Of a stretch of DNA of 35,617 nucleotides, positions 17,243 through 25,025 are shown piece after piece (within the stretch, counting starts at the first letter, position 1; each line of letters begins with the position of its first letter). The position numbers were made by a program, and so were the translations under genes. The stretch is from Kiritimatiellia bacterium (GTDB lineage Bacteria > Verrucomicrobiota > Kiritimatiellia > RFP12 > UBA3636): assembly GCA_017424105.1 (NCBI GenBank), contig JAFPBK010000101.1:1-35617 (forward strand). Reading direction: 5' to 3'. The notes below the pieces were generated by a model. The model saw nothing but the letters and a program-made list of their open reading frames with translations. It was not told where the DNA came from and ran no database searches.

Positions 17243-18082
17243 TTAATGGATAAGTATGCCAAGTAATATGCTATGGACTATGCCACAAATCCAGAGCGCT
17301 ATGATTGGAGAAAAATCAAACATCAATAGACGCAATTTTACTGGAAAAACTGAAAAACTTAAAACAGAAATCAATTCGTTTGTTATGGCAATATAATCCA
17401 AACGTTTTGTGAATATTGCAACGAATGACAATATAATCAACACAACTATTAAATTCTTAATTATCAATAATATATCAATTATTGACACAAGAAAAGCCAT
17501 CAAAATATTTATTGGCATTGTGGCAAGATTTTCAGGTATACCATTAAGCAAAAATAAACCACATAATGCTACAATAATTACGGCACAACTTACTGTTATT
17601 TTTGCCCAAACAGATGAGAATTTTGAGAGCGGAAATGTGATACACTCTAATGCCTCTACAGCCTCACTCTTTAGCTTTATTCGGAACGATAAAAAACATG
17701 CAAGCAGGGAATATTGTCCCCACAAAAGTATCACTCCAAATGTGCTTGCCAAAAGCATTATTAAAAAGCTTTCACCTGCAGCTCCTTCAGGATAAAATGG
17801 CACTAGCGGCTTGAATTTTAACCCTTTTGTGAGAATCGTATTTATAATTAAAACCAAAATAATGCCAAGAATGGAGCCTGTCTTGTATCCAATATATCGT
17901 GATAATCCCATGATATATCCGACAAGTGTCGTTGCTCCTTGACGCATTAGCAATAGGTATTTGTTGAAGAAAAATCTCTTTCCAGCAGGTGTAAAGTTAA
18001 TAAAATACACCCACAAAACAAAAATAAATGCACCTACTAAACCAAGCCCTCCAATGGCTGATTTTAATAAACCTTCAAACAT
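17243..18082 (-). CDS. Integral membrane protein, possibly YggT-related
   Basis: A 279-residue, very hydrophobic protein with about six or seven membrane segments (around residues 6-28, 65-85, 103-132, 160-180, 190-225 and 255-278). The last segment begins Phe-Asp-Phe-Ser-Pro-Ile-Ile-Ala-Leu, like the Asp-x-Ser-Pro motif of the YggT family of small inner-membrane proteins, but this protein is longer than typical YggT members and the similarity is limited to that region. An AAAGG site precedes the ATG. It follows the RNase HIII gene by 32 bases and is the last gene before a strong terminator. No transporter signature is visible. Inner-membrane location is well supported; function is unknown. 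Confidence 0.75.
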   Translation of the reverse strand: MFEGLLKSAIGGLGLVGAFIFVLWVYFINFTPAGKRFFFNKYLLLMRQGATTLVGYIMGLSRYIGYKTGSILGIILVLIINTILTKGLKFKPLVPFYPEGAAGESFLIMLLASTFGVILLWGQYSLLACFLSFRIKLKSEAVEALECITFPLSKFSSVWAKITVSCAVIIVALCGLFLLNGIPENLATMPINILMAFLVSIIDILLIIKNLIVVLIILSFVAIFTKRLDYIAITNELISVLSFSVFPVKLRLLMFDFSPIIALWICGIVHSILLGILIH

Positions 18083-18114
18083 TATTTATTACCTTTAAAT
18101 TACTTATTTGTTAA

Positions 18115-19149
18115 TCAATTCTTTGCTGAAGATGCAGGTCTTCCTGTATATTCCTTTGATTTCACGCGACCCTCCTCTGGCAATTCTTCGCGTGTATGTC
18201 CTACCTTCTTCAACACCTCATCCAATGTCTTAAAATGACATTTAGATGTTTCTATAAATGCATTTATTCCGTGTGCTTCTGATAATGCAACAGCTGCCTC
18301 TTGTACTTGAGGAGAAGCACCTTTGGGGAATTTGTTTGTATACTTTTCTTCTAGCTGCTTCAGGCTTGTTAAGAATGCCTCGCGAGCCAGAATTGATGCT
18401 GCTGCTACAGCAATATCTGCCTCTGCCTTATGGCGCTGCTTTAACTCAATTGATTTACCTTTTTGCATTAAAGCACGCTTAATTATTTCCTCTGTATTAC
18501 CAAATTGGTCTGCAATAGCAACCTTACAAAATGGCATATTGGTAAGCAAATTTTCTATGGCACGAGCATGACCCCATGCAAGTATGGTGTTAACACTCTT
18601 GTATTTAGCATAAAGTCGATTATATGCTCCATTGCCAATACGCACGATTGAATAACGGGTTGGACCTAATATCTTTTTAATCTGCTCAGCAATCGCAATT
18701 GCTTGCTTATCGCTTGTAATTGCTTTACTGTCCTTTACACCAATATCGCGAAGTCGCTTATACAAATCTTCGTTTGTATATGCCGCAGCTACTACGAGAG
18801 GACCAAAGAAATCACCTTTACCACTCTCATCAATACCGATGTGTGGTGAAAGCTGCTCTGCTGATACTTGTTCCGGAATAAGCTCATCCTCATAGCCTAC
18901 AACGATCTGCTTGAGGATTGATGGCTCCATAATGTTTATAACAAATTCCTCAGCACCAGAGCCCTGTATTAAACATTTACCTGATGTATAAAGGTTAATA
19001 TTACAATTCCATAGCTGACTTGAAACTGCAATTTTTGTATATGGCACCTCACGTGGTTGATAATTACCAGAGGAAAGAATATTGAATAAATCCTCTTGCT
19101 GTTGAGTGGTCAACTTGAAGGTAAATGAGGTTTTCTTTTTTACGTCCAT
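18115..19149 (-). CDS. rnhC: Ribonuclease HIII
   Basis: A 344-residue protein. Residues 1-75 form the N-terminal TBP-like substrate-binding domain that distinguishes RNase HIII from HII. The catalytic domain starts with HIGIDESGKGDFFGP (103-117), giving D107 and E108, and D214 (AIADQFG) and D245 (KAEADIAVAAA) complete the four acidic residues that bind the metal ions. It cleaves RNA in RNA-DNA hybrids, removing R-loops and primers. It is somewhat longer than the roughly 310 residues usual in Bacillus, with a charged C-terminal tail after residue 310 (Glu/Arg/Lys/Ser) that looks disordered. RNase HIII is common in Firmicutes, Chlamydiae and parts of the PVC group and rare in Proteobacteria, which helps place the organism. 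It lies between purine nucleoside phosphorylase and a membrane protein. Confidence 0.92.
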   Translation of the reverse strand: MDVKKKTSFTFKLTTQQQEDLFNILSSGNYQPREVPYTKIAVSSQLWNCNINLYTSGKCLIQGSGAEEFVINIMEPSILKQIVVGYEDELIPEQVSAEQLSPHIGIDESGKGDFFGPLVVAAAYTNEDLYKRLRDIGVKDSKAITSDKQAIAIAEQIKKILGPTRYSIVRIGNGAYNRLYAKYKSVNTILAWGHARAIENLLTNMPFCKVAIADQFGNTEEIIKRALMQKGKSIELKQRHKAEADIAVAAASILAREAFLTSLKQLEEKYTNKFPKGASPQVQEAAVALSEAHGINAFIETSKCHFKTLDEVLKKVGHTREELPEEGRVKSKEYTGRPASSAKN

Positions 19150-19220
19150 AAATTATCTTTATTCAAATAATGTGTAAATTATAAATATCAAGACCCTGTT
19201 ATGCAATTCAGAAGGCGAGT

Positions 19221-20045
19221 TTACAGAGCCTCTACAAAGCCAACGACAAGCTTTGCCATTGCTTCAGAATTTTGGTTTGCACATTCAATCACTTCGTCAC
19301 CAGACAAGGTTGTATTTGGAGAAATACCCGCAGCCATATTACTTACAAAACTTACTGCGGCTACACGCATACCAATTGAGCTTGCATACATTGCCTCAGG
19401 AACTGTTGACATACCAACTAAATCGGCACCAAGGATGCCATAAGCACGAATCTCAGCAGGTGTCTCAAATGCCGGACCACTTGAGAATGCGTAAACACCA
19501 TCTGTAAGAATTGTGCCACCCTCAAGTGCTACATTCTTTAGCTTTTGAATAAGCTCTTGATTATATACTGCAGACTGATCTGGGAAGCGTGGACCAAAAT
19601 GCGGATTATGTGCACCACGCAATGGACTGATATCTGTCAGTCGTAAATGATCGCGAATTGCTACCATATCACCTGGACGCAAGCTCTGGCGAATACCACC
19701 TGCAGCATTTGTTATCAGCATTGTGCTAACACCTAAACGGCGAGCAAGCTCAACAGGCATTACAACAGCTTCCCACTCTGCTCCTTCATACCAATGACGG
19801 CGACCACAAAATGCTAAAGCCTCACGACCTGACTTTGTCTTAACAAGCAATAATCTGCCTGAATGTCCAATAACTGTTGCTCCACCATAATTTGGAATAT
19901 CTGCATATGAAATTTCTGCCAAAATTTCCAGCTGATCTACAGCCTTATTCCAACCAGAACCAAGAACCATTGCACAAATTGGTGAGGAATTTTTAAATGC
20001 CTCTGGAATTGCAGCAAAAGCTTCATCAAATAGTTTAATATCCAT
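19221..20045 (-). CDS. punA: Purine nucleoside phosphorylase (trimeric, PNP/MTAP family)
   Basis: I chose the ATG at 20043-20045 (274 residues), because GGAGGG lies five bases upstream; a TTG four codons earlier overlaps that site. Residues 28-31 (LGSG) and the segment ending NAAGG (113-117) bind phosphate and ribose; GPAFETPAEIR (190-200) carries the Glu that contacts the purine; GMSTVPE (211-217) holds the ribose-binding Met; SFVSNMAAG (232-240) supplies the Asn that selects 6-oxopurines. These are the marks of the trimeric, mammalian-like PNP class, which splits inosine and guanosine with phosphate to give base and ribose-1-phosphate. A cytoplasmic enzyme of purine salvage. It sits 60 bases after ribBA; both pathways draw on purine nucleotides, so co-transcription makes sense. 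Confidence 0.93.
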   Translation of the reverse strand: MDIKLFDEAFAAIPEAFKNSSPICAMVLGSGWNKAVDQLEILAEISYADIPNYGGATVIGHSGRLLLVKTKSGREALAFCGRRHWYEGAEWEAVVMPVELARRLGVSTMLITNAAGGIRQSLRPGDMVAIRDHLRLTDISPLRGAHNPHFGPRFPDQSAVYNQELIQKLKNVALEGGTILTDGVYAFSSGPAFETPAEIRAYGILGADLVGMSTVPEAMYASSIGMRVAAVSFVSNMAAGISPNTTLSGDEVIECANQNSEAMAKLVVGFVEAL

Positions 20046-20105
20046 AAATCCCTCCAATGTGGACTAAGCCCACTTCTCTGATTTTTTAAGGCTAAAAAAT
20101 AATTA

Positions 20106-21302
20106 TTAAAGAATGTGACCCATTTTGGTCTTCTTTACATCAAGATAGTATTGATTAAACTCGTTTGGCTCAAATTGAATTGGCACACGCTCTGTAATTG
20201 TTAAACCATAACCCTCAAGACCTTTAATCTTTTGTGGGTTATTTGTTAAAAGACGAATGCTATTCAAACCAAGCTTGCGAAGAATCTGTGCACCAATACC
20301 GTAGTCACGTAAATCCGGAGCAAATCCAAGCTTTACATTTGCTTCTACTGTATCAAGACCTGCCTCTTGAAGACGATAAGCATGTAGCTTATTAGCAAGA
20401 CCAATGCCACGACCCTCTTGGCGCATATAAAGCACTACGCCACAGCCTTCCTCAGAAATGCGCTGCATTGCTGCCTGAAGCTGTTGACCGCAATCACAAC
20501 GGCAAGAGCCAAGAACATCGCCTGTAAAGCACTCACTATGTACGCGTACCAAAGGTGGCTTCTCACTTGCTGCAAGATCTCCTTGATATAAAGCTAAATG
20601 CTCTGCTCCATCAATTAGAGATTTATACATGCGAAGTCTGAAATGACCATAGTGAGTAGGCATATCTACCTCCTCAACAAACTCAACAAATGATTCCTTT
20701 TCCAAACGATATGCAATAATATCAGCTACAGAGCAAAGCTTTAGGTTATGCTTCTCTGCAAATTGCTCCACATCATCAAGACGAGCCATATTACCATCGT
20801 CCTTCATGATTTCACAGCACAGACCAATTGGATACAAGCCAGCAAGCTTCATTAAATCAACTGTTGCCTCTGTATGGCCAGCACGATATAGCACACCACC
20901 TTCGCGAGCGCGAAGTGGGAACATATGACCTGGACGGCGAAAATCCTCTGGCTTTGCATCTTGAGAGCAAGCTTTAATTGCTGTATCTGAACGCTCCTTT
21001 GCTGAGATACCTGTTGTGGTATCTACATGGTCAATAGATACAGTAAATGCTGTAGAATGATTATCTGTATTATTGCTAACCATCTGCTCTAGATCAAGCT
21101 TCTTTGTAATTTCGCTTGTCATTGGCATGCAAATTAAACCCTTTGCATAGGTTGCCATAAAATTGACATTTTCTGTGGTTGCAAATTCACCTGCGCAAAT
21201 TACATCACCCTCATTCTCGCGATCAGCATCATCAACAACACATACGCATTTACCTGCGCGTAGATCTGCTAAAACCTCATCAATTGTATTAAATTTTTTC
21301 AT
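20106..21302 (-). CDS. ribBA: Bifunctional 3,4-dihydroxy-2-butanone-4-phosphate synthase / GTP cyclohydrolase II
   Basis: A 398-residue fusion of two riboflavin-pathway enzymes. The N-terminal RibB half has the acidic loop [10 protein letters not shown] (24-33) and [14 protein letters not shown] through HTEATVDL (123-150), and makes dihydroxybutanone phosphate from ribulose 5-phosphate. The C-terminal RibA half has [10 protein letters not shown] (253-262) and CRCDCGQQL (267-275), with zinc ligands C258, C269 and C271, and RQEGRGIGL (294-302); it opens GTP to the pyrimidine precursor. Length matches typical RibBA. No FMN riboswitch fits in the 63-base gap upstream, so it is probably controlled only through its operon. 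The gap instead holds an 8-bp hairpin touching the kdsD stop codon. Confidence 0.96.
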   Translation of the reverse strand: MKKFNTIDEVLADLRAGKCVCVVDDADRENEGDVICAGEFATTENVNFMATYAKGLICMPMTSEITKKLDLEQMVSNNTDNHSTAFTVSIDHVDTTTGISAKERSDTAIKACSQDAKPEDFRRPGHMFPLRAREGGVLYRAGHTEATVDLMKLAGLYPIGLCCEIMKDDGNMARLDDVEQFAEKHNLKLCSVADIIAYRLEKESFVEFVEEVDMPTHYGHFRLRMYKSLIDGAEHLALYQGDLAASEKPPLVRVHSECFTGDVLGSCRCDCGQQLQAAMQRISEEGCGVVLYMRQEGRGIGLANKLHAYRLQEAGLDTVEANVKLGFAPDLRDYGIGAQILRKLGLNSIRLLTNNPQKIKGLEGYGLTITERVPIQFEPNEFNQYYLDVKKTKMGHIL

Positions 21303-21344
21303 TTATAGGATCGCCTTTATTTTTAGACAAAGCAACATTATTTC

Positions 21345-21366
21345 AGGAGAAGCTTTATCTTCTCCT
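21345..21366 (-). repeat. Hairpin at the kdsD stop codon, upstream of ribBA
   Basis: AGGAGAAG (21345-21352) and CTTCTCCT (21359-21366) form a perfect 8-bp stem with a 6-base loop; the outer base of one arm is the first base of the kdsD stop codon in plus-strand terms. No U run follows on the minus strand, so it is not a classical terminator. It may be a pause, processing or mRNA-stability site between the two genes. Confidence 0.5.
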
Positions 21367-22340
21367 TACATTACCTTTACCTTTGGTAGGTCCTGAATAT
21401 CAATTGCACCAACTAGCTTACCAACCTCATCAACTACTGGTAAATCGTCAATATTACGCTGTTCCAAAATACGAAGAACATCTACAGCAAGCATTTCAGG
21501 AGCAACACAGGTAGGAGACTTTGTCATTACCTCAGAAACCTGAGCATTAAGAATATCACAATTACCTGCAGCTACATTTCTACGAAAATCACCATCTGTA
21601 TAGATGCCAACCAACTTATCTGTAGCATCCACAACATAAGCAGCACCGCCTCGTGCTTTAGTCATAGCAACAACTACCTCTTTAACTGTAGATGAATCTA
21701 TAACCTTTGCAACCTTATCATCCTTGCGCATAATATCCTTCACGCGTAGAAGCAATGCTCTGCCAATTGCTCCGCCAGGATGAAGCTTTGCATAATCCTC
21801 TTTCTTGAAGCCACGAGCGTCAAGCAATGCCATTGCTAAAGCATCACCTAAAGCAAGTGTTGCTGTGGTACTGGCTGTTGGAGCCATTCCAAAAGGACAA
21901 GCCTCACGAGGAACCTTTGCAAGCAACAATGCCTGACTGATTTTTGCCAAACTGCTTTCTGCATTTCCTGTCATTGCCACAACAGATACACCTAAGCGAC
22001 GTACAGCAGGAATCAGATTAATAATTTCATCTGACTCACCTGAATAGCTTAGTGCGAACAGAATATCATTTGGAGTAAGTATTCCTAAATCACCATGTAT
22101 AGCTTGAGAAGGATTAAGTAGTACACTTGTTGAACCTGTACTTGCAAGTGTTGCTGTCATTTTTTCTGCAATATGCAAATTTTTACCAACACCAGTAATG
22201 ACAAGCTTTCCGCCCTTAGAAAGAGCGTCCAAACACAAATTCATCACTTTGATAAAATTCTCGTCTACAGAATCTCTTACTGCTACAAGGCCTTCAATTT
22301 CTATATCAAAAACGCGACGTGCCAACTCAATACTACTCAT
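21366..22340 (-). CDS. kdsD: Arabinose-5-phosphate isomerase (SIS and CBS domains)
   Basis: I chose the ATG at 22338-22340 (324 residues), preceded by AAGGGG; a GTG nine codons earlier has no such site. The N-terminal SIS domain shows GVGKNLH (50-56), HGDLG (82-86) and SYSGESDE (98-105), and the link ALLDARGFKKEDYAKLHPGGAIGRAL matches the KdsD/GutQ family closely. Two CBS domains fill residues about 205-324, ending in IDIQDL. The enzyme converts ribulose 5-phosphate to arabinose 5-phosphate, the first step to Kdo for lipopolysaccharide, so it is good evidence for a Gram-negative outer membrane. Its substrate, ribulose 5-phosphate, is also used by RibBA, encoded next. A GutQ-type role is possible but there is no sorbitol operon here. 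Confidence 0.93.
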   Translation of the reverse strand: MSSIELARRVFDIEIEGLVAVRDSVDENFIKVMNLCLDALSKGGKLVITGVGKNLHIAEKMTATLASTGSTSVLLNPSQAIHGDLGILTPNDILFALSYSGESDEIINLIPAVRRLGVSVVAMTGNAESSLAKISQALLLAKVPREACPFGMAPTASTTATLALGDALAMALLDARGFKKEDYAKLHPGGAIGRALLLRVKDIMRKDDKVAKVIDSSTVKEVVVAMTKARGGAAYVVDATDKLVGIYTDGDFRRNVAAGNCDILNAQVSEVMTKSPTCVAPEMLAVDVLRILEQRNIDDLPVVDEVGKLVGAIDIQDLPKVKVM

Positions 22341-22380
22341 GATCTTCCCCTTATCAAATTGCTTCACTGGGTTAAAACCA

Positions 22381-22419
22381 TTGCATGGCTACAGGATTAT
22401 ATTTATAGCAGCCATGCAA
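22381..22419 (-). repeat. 10-bp-stem hairpin between the purH-like gene and kdsD
   Basis: TTGCATGGCT (22381-22390) and AGCCATGCAA (22410-22419) are perfect complements around a 19-base AT-rich loop, 41 bases before the kdsD start codon. On the minus strand the stem is followed by TGGTTTTAAC, a short U run, so it may be a weak terminator or attenuator that lowers expression of the five downstream genes relative to the first. Confidence 0.55.
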
Positions 22420-22435
22420 CGAATTATTGCTATAA

Positions 22436-23701
22436 TTAGTGCTTAAATGAGCGCTGACCTGTGAAGACCATTGCTACACCAGCATCATTGCAGCAATCAA
22501 TAACATCCCAGTCACGAATTGCACCACCTGGCTGAACAATAGATGTGATACCCTCGCGGATACCAACCTCTGCACCATCACGGAATGGGAAGAATGCATC
22601 AGATACCATTGCACAACCTGGCAAGCCACCCTTACGTGCTAATGTTTCCTCATCAATCTCTGCCTTATACTTTAATCCCTCATCACCGAAGCGAAGCTGT
22701 AGATCATTATAAGGAACCTGATACTTATCAAAGCAAATTAGGTCAGCAAGCTTACGATATGCCTTATCACGAGCAATTTCAGCTACGCCCACGCGATCCT
22801 GTTCACCAGTACCAATACCAACTGTTACACCATCCTTAACATAAAGAACAGAATTACTTGTAACACCAGCCTCTACCAGCCAACCAAATACCAAATCATC
22901 ATACTCTTGAGCTGTTGGCATACGCTTAATGCGGTGTACTGTGCCATCCTTACGCTTGCACTCTGCAGGAAGGAATTGCTCTGCCTTACGTGCCTCTGGA
23001 GTAAATGACCACTGTGCCACAAGACCACCATCAATCAGTGATTTAAAATCAACAAAACGCTTTGCAACAAAATCTGTCAAGCGGCTCATATTTTTGATAC
23101 GCATTACGCGTAGATTCTTCTTTTCTGCGAAAATATCCATTACACCAGGAGCAAATTCCGGAGCAACAACTACCTCCATATAATTCTCGGCGATTAGCTT
23201 TGCTGTTTCAATATCGCATTCACGATTCAAAGCAACGCAACCACCAAAAGCAGCAACGCGATCTGCACGATATGCCTTTGAGAAAGAATCTGCCAAAGAA
23301 TCTGCCTTTGCTACACCGCAAGGATTATTGTGCTTTACAATTACAGAGCAAGGTGTATCTGTAAGATAACGAAGAATATTCAGTGCATTATCAGCATCTG
23401 TTAGATTTGTCTTACCAGGATGCTTACCAGACTGAAGAAGCTCTGGCTCAGAAGCAAGAATATTACCTGCTTGGATGCTTTCAACCTCGCCAAGAACAAG
23501 ATTTCCATTAACTAGTTTATATACAGCTGCTTCCTGACCTGGATTTTCACCATATCTTAAGCCCTTATTCTCGCCATCGATTACCCAAGAAACCTTTTCA
23601 TAGGATAAAGTTTGGCGTTTATCTCCGTCAATGAAAGAGATTTCCATCTGAGGAGTAAAGTGGTCATCCATAATTGTTTTATATGCGGCTTTAAGATCCA
23701 T
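22436..23701 (-). CDS. purH: Stand-alone AICAR transformylase (PurH C-terminal domain only)
   Basis: I chose the ATG at 23699-23701 (421 residues), with AAAAGG six bases upstream; a longer TTG-started frame would reach into the promoter. The protein has the AICARFT hallmarks: RYGENPGQ (49-56), the catalytic KHNNPCG (K123, H124), a second-domain DAFFPFRDGAEV and the closing GAIRDWDVIDCCNDAGVAMVFTGQRSFKH. It transfers a formyl group from 10-formyl-tetrahydrofolate to AICAR. Ordinary PurH has about 510-530 residues and carries an N-terminal IMP cyclohydrolase domain (MGS fold). That domain is absent here, so the last ring closure must be done by another protein. The gene has its own excellent promoter and leads the six-gene unit. 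The symbol is used in the broad sense. Confidence 0.9.
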   Translation of the reverse strand: MDLKAAYKTIMDDHFTPQMEISFIDGDKRQTLSYEKVSWVIDGENKGLRYGENPGQEAAVYKLVNGNLVLGEVESIQAGNILASEPELLQSGKHPGKTNLTDADNALNILRYLTDTPCSVIVKHNNPCGVAKADSLADSFSKAYRADRVAAFGGCVALNRECDIETAKLIAENYMEVVVAPEFAPGVMDIFAEKKNLRVMRIKNMSRLTDFVAKRFVDFKSLIDGGLVAQWSFTPEARKAEQFLPAECKRKDGTVHRIKRMPTAQEYDDLVFGWLVEAGVTSNSVLYVKDGVTVGIGTGEQDRVGVAEIARDKAYRKLADLICFDKYQVPYNDLQLRFGDEGLKYKAEIDEETLARKGGLPGCAMVSDAFFPFRDGAEVGIREGITSIVQPGGAIRDWDVIDCCNDAGVAMVFTGQRSFKH

Positions 23702-23773
23702 AATTAACCTTTTACTGAGCTGATTTTTGTTAAAAATTTTGGGCACAATAAGTGCAAAACGATATATAGGCAA

Positions 23774-23802
23774 ATTTTACCATTTTGGAAAAATAAAGTC
23801 AA
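23774..23802 (-). promoter_or_regulatory. Promoter of the six-gene metabolic unit (TTGACT-N17-TAAAAT)
   Basis: A -35 box TTGACT (23797-23802), an ideal 17-base spacer and a -10 box TAAAAT (23774-23779) lie on the minus strand, about 73 bases before the purH-like start codon. A small GCAC/GTGC hairpin lies in the leader at 23743-23755. No PurR-like palindrome was recognised. Confidence 0.75.
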
Positions 23803-23881
23803 AGAAAGTTTGAACTTGTGCATATTTTAGCAGAATAAACTTAGATTTGACTTTTTATAGTAAAAACAATTAAAGTAAATA

Positions 23882-23909
23882 TGCCTAGCTAAAAGTACGA
23901 AGCCAGGCA
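23882..23909 (-). terminator. Probable terminator after the GH172 gene
   Basis: Arms at 23882-23890 and 23901-23909 form a 9-position stem with one mismatch and a 10-base loop that contains AAAAGTACGA. The U run on the minus strand is diffuse (ATATTTACTTTAATT), so strength is uncertain. It lies between the GH172 stop codon and the purH-unit promoter. Confidence 0.55.
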
Positions 23910-23926
23910 CATTTACATTCATCTAC
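23910..23926 (-). repeat. 3'-UTR element GTAGATGAATGTAAATG, copy 2
   Basis: Sixteen of 17 bases match the element at 17212-17228, in the same place between a stop codon and a terminator hairpin. The adjoining hairpin also shares AAAAGTRCGAAG (23891-23902 versus 17167-17178). The two copies look like versions of one module, this one lacking about 26 bases of the second stem arm. Confidence 0.45.
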
Positions 23927-23939
23927 AGATTTATTTTGA

Positions 23940-24995
23940 TTAAATAAGTTCTAAATCATTCGCTGATGGGAATGGATGATATTCGTCATTCAGGTTATCT
24001 GAATACCAATATGCCACAGAAGAAATATCATCCTGCAATGGCAAATATCTGCCATTGCTACGCCATCCCAATGCTTGAATTGTAATTCTTAAATCTGATT
24101 TGAAATATATTGGATCTGTAATATGCCAACGGTACATATCAAAATAGCGCTGTGATTTATAGGTTTCATCTGTGTTGCTAATCTTTGATAAACCTTGATA
24201 AGGTGTAGTAAATGTTACATACTTGCCTTTTACATCAAAATTATATGCACCACCAAAATAATCCTCTGTACCTGTTCCACAAATGCTTGGGAAATCTTTG
24301 TCTCCATCAATATAAAATTTGATTTCGCCTTCTCCCCACCAGCCATTGGATTTCACACCCCAATGCATATATGTACCAACATATACACCATTGCCTTTTA
24401 CATTATCTAAGATTGTATATGGTTCTTTATACGGAAGTGGATTTGCTCTTCTGAATTGCGCATGGAAATAAAGACTGTTACTTTCTATCTCTTTCTCCTC
24501 GCAATCTATTTGATAATAAACCATTATATCTTCAGAATAAATGTTTTCCAATTCAATGCGAAATTCCGAAAAATATGGCATTTCAAAATAGCAATTCATT
24601 CCACGGCGTGGATTATAACAAATAGGGAGACTGCTTATTTGACCATAATCAAAATTATCTGCATTACAGAAGAAATCATAAAGAGGAGCACATACAGAAG
24701 GATTTTCAGCACCATCAAAATACATTCTCAAGATGCTTAATCTTCCAGCCTTGCTACTATCTACAATCCAAATATGCTTAATTGCACCTTGTCCTTTAAT
24801 ATTAGCAAGAACAGCATTCTCTCCTGGCTTGATTACAATATATGGATTAACCTTCCAACCTTGACCAAGCTCGCGGGCTGCTTCAGCGGCAGAGCCATCA
24901 ACAGCCATGCCGCCTTTCCCTTTTTCTCCTGTCAAATTTTCAGGAGACACAGAAAATGTGCGAATATTCTTTTTTAATGTCAGATTATGTAGCAT
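23940..24995 (-). CDS. DUF2961 / glycoside hydrolase family 172 protein
   Basis: A 351-residue protein whose motif CGTGTEDYFGGAYNF (about 239-253) is the signature of DUF2961, now GH172, with the further family segments KHIWIVDS, YNPRRGMNCYFEMPYF and DDISSVAYWY. GH172 members characterised so far act on fructofuranose or arabinofuranose linkages, for example in difructose dianhydrides and D-arabinan, and form trimers or hexamers of beta-sandwich units. No signal peptide is present, so it should be cytoplasmic unless exported by another route. It is 30 bases after the 1236-residue secreted LamG protein, which suggests that the pair handles the same glycan: binding or breakdown outside, final cleavage inside. 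The precise substrate is unknown. Confidence 0.88.
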   Translation of the reverse strand: MLHNLTLKKNIRTFSVSPENLTGEKGKGGMAVDGSAAEAARELGQGWKVNPYIVIKPGENAVLANIKGQGAIKHIWIVDSSKAGRLSILRMYFDGAENPSVCAPLYDFFCNADNFDYGQISSLPICYNPRRGMNCYFEMPYFSEFRIELENIYSEDIMVYYQIDCEEKEIESNSLYFHAQFRRANPLPYKEPYTILDNVKGNGVYVGTYMHWGVKSNGWWGEGEIKFYIDGDKDFPSICGTGTEDYFGGAYNFDVKGKYVTFTTPYQGLSKISNTDETYKSQRYFDMYRWHITDPIYFKSDLRITIQALGWRSNGRYLPLQDDISSVAYWYSDNLNDEYHPFPSANDLELI

Positions 24996-25025
24996 ATTAT
25001 ATTTTCCACAATGGCTGAAATCTTT

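Noticed and set aside
20046-20105. Purine riboswitch in front of the nucleoside phosphorylase gene
   Set aside because: The 60-base gap has a small GTGG/CCAC hairpin but not the three-stem layout or conserved loops of the purine aptamer.
21303-21365. FMN riboswitch in front of ribBA
   Set aside because: The gap is only 63 bases and contains none of the conserved FMN-element segments; it holds a simple 8-bp hairpin instead.
19221-23773. Longer N-termini for the nucleoside phosphorylase, kdsD and purH-like genes
   Set aside because: The upstream in-frame starts are TTG or GTG codons that overlap the ribosome-binding site or the promoter of the better ATG; the internal ATGs have good sites and match the usual start of each family.
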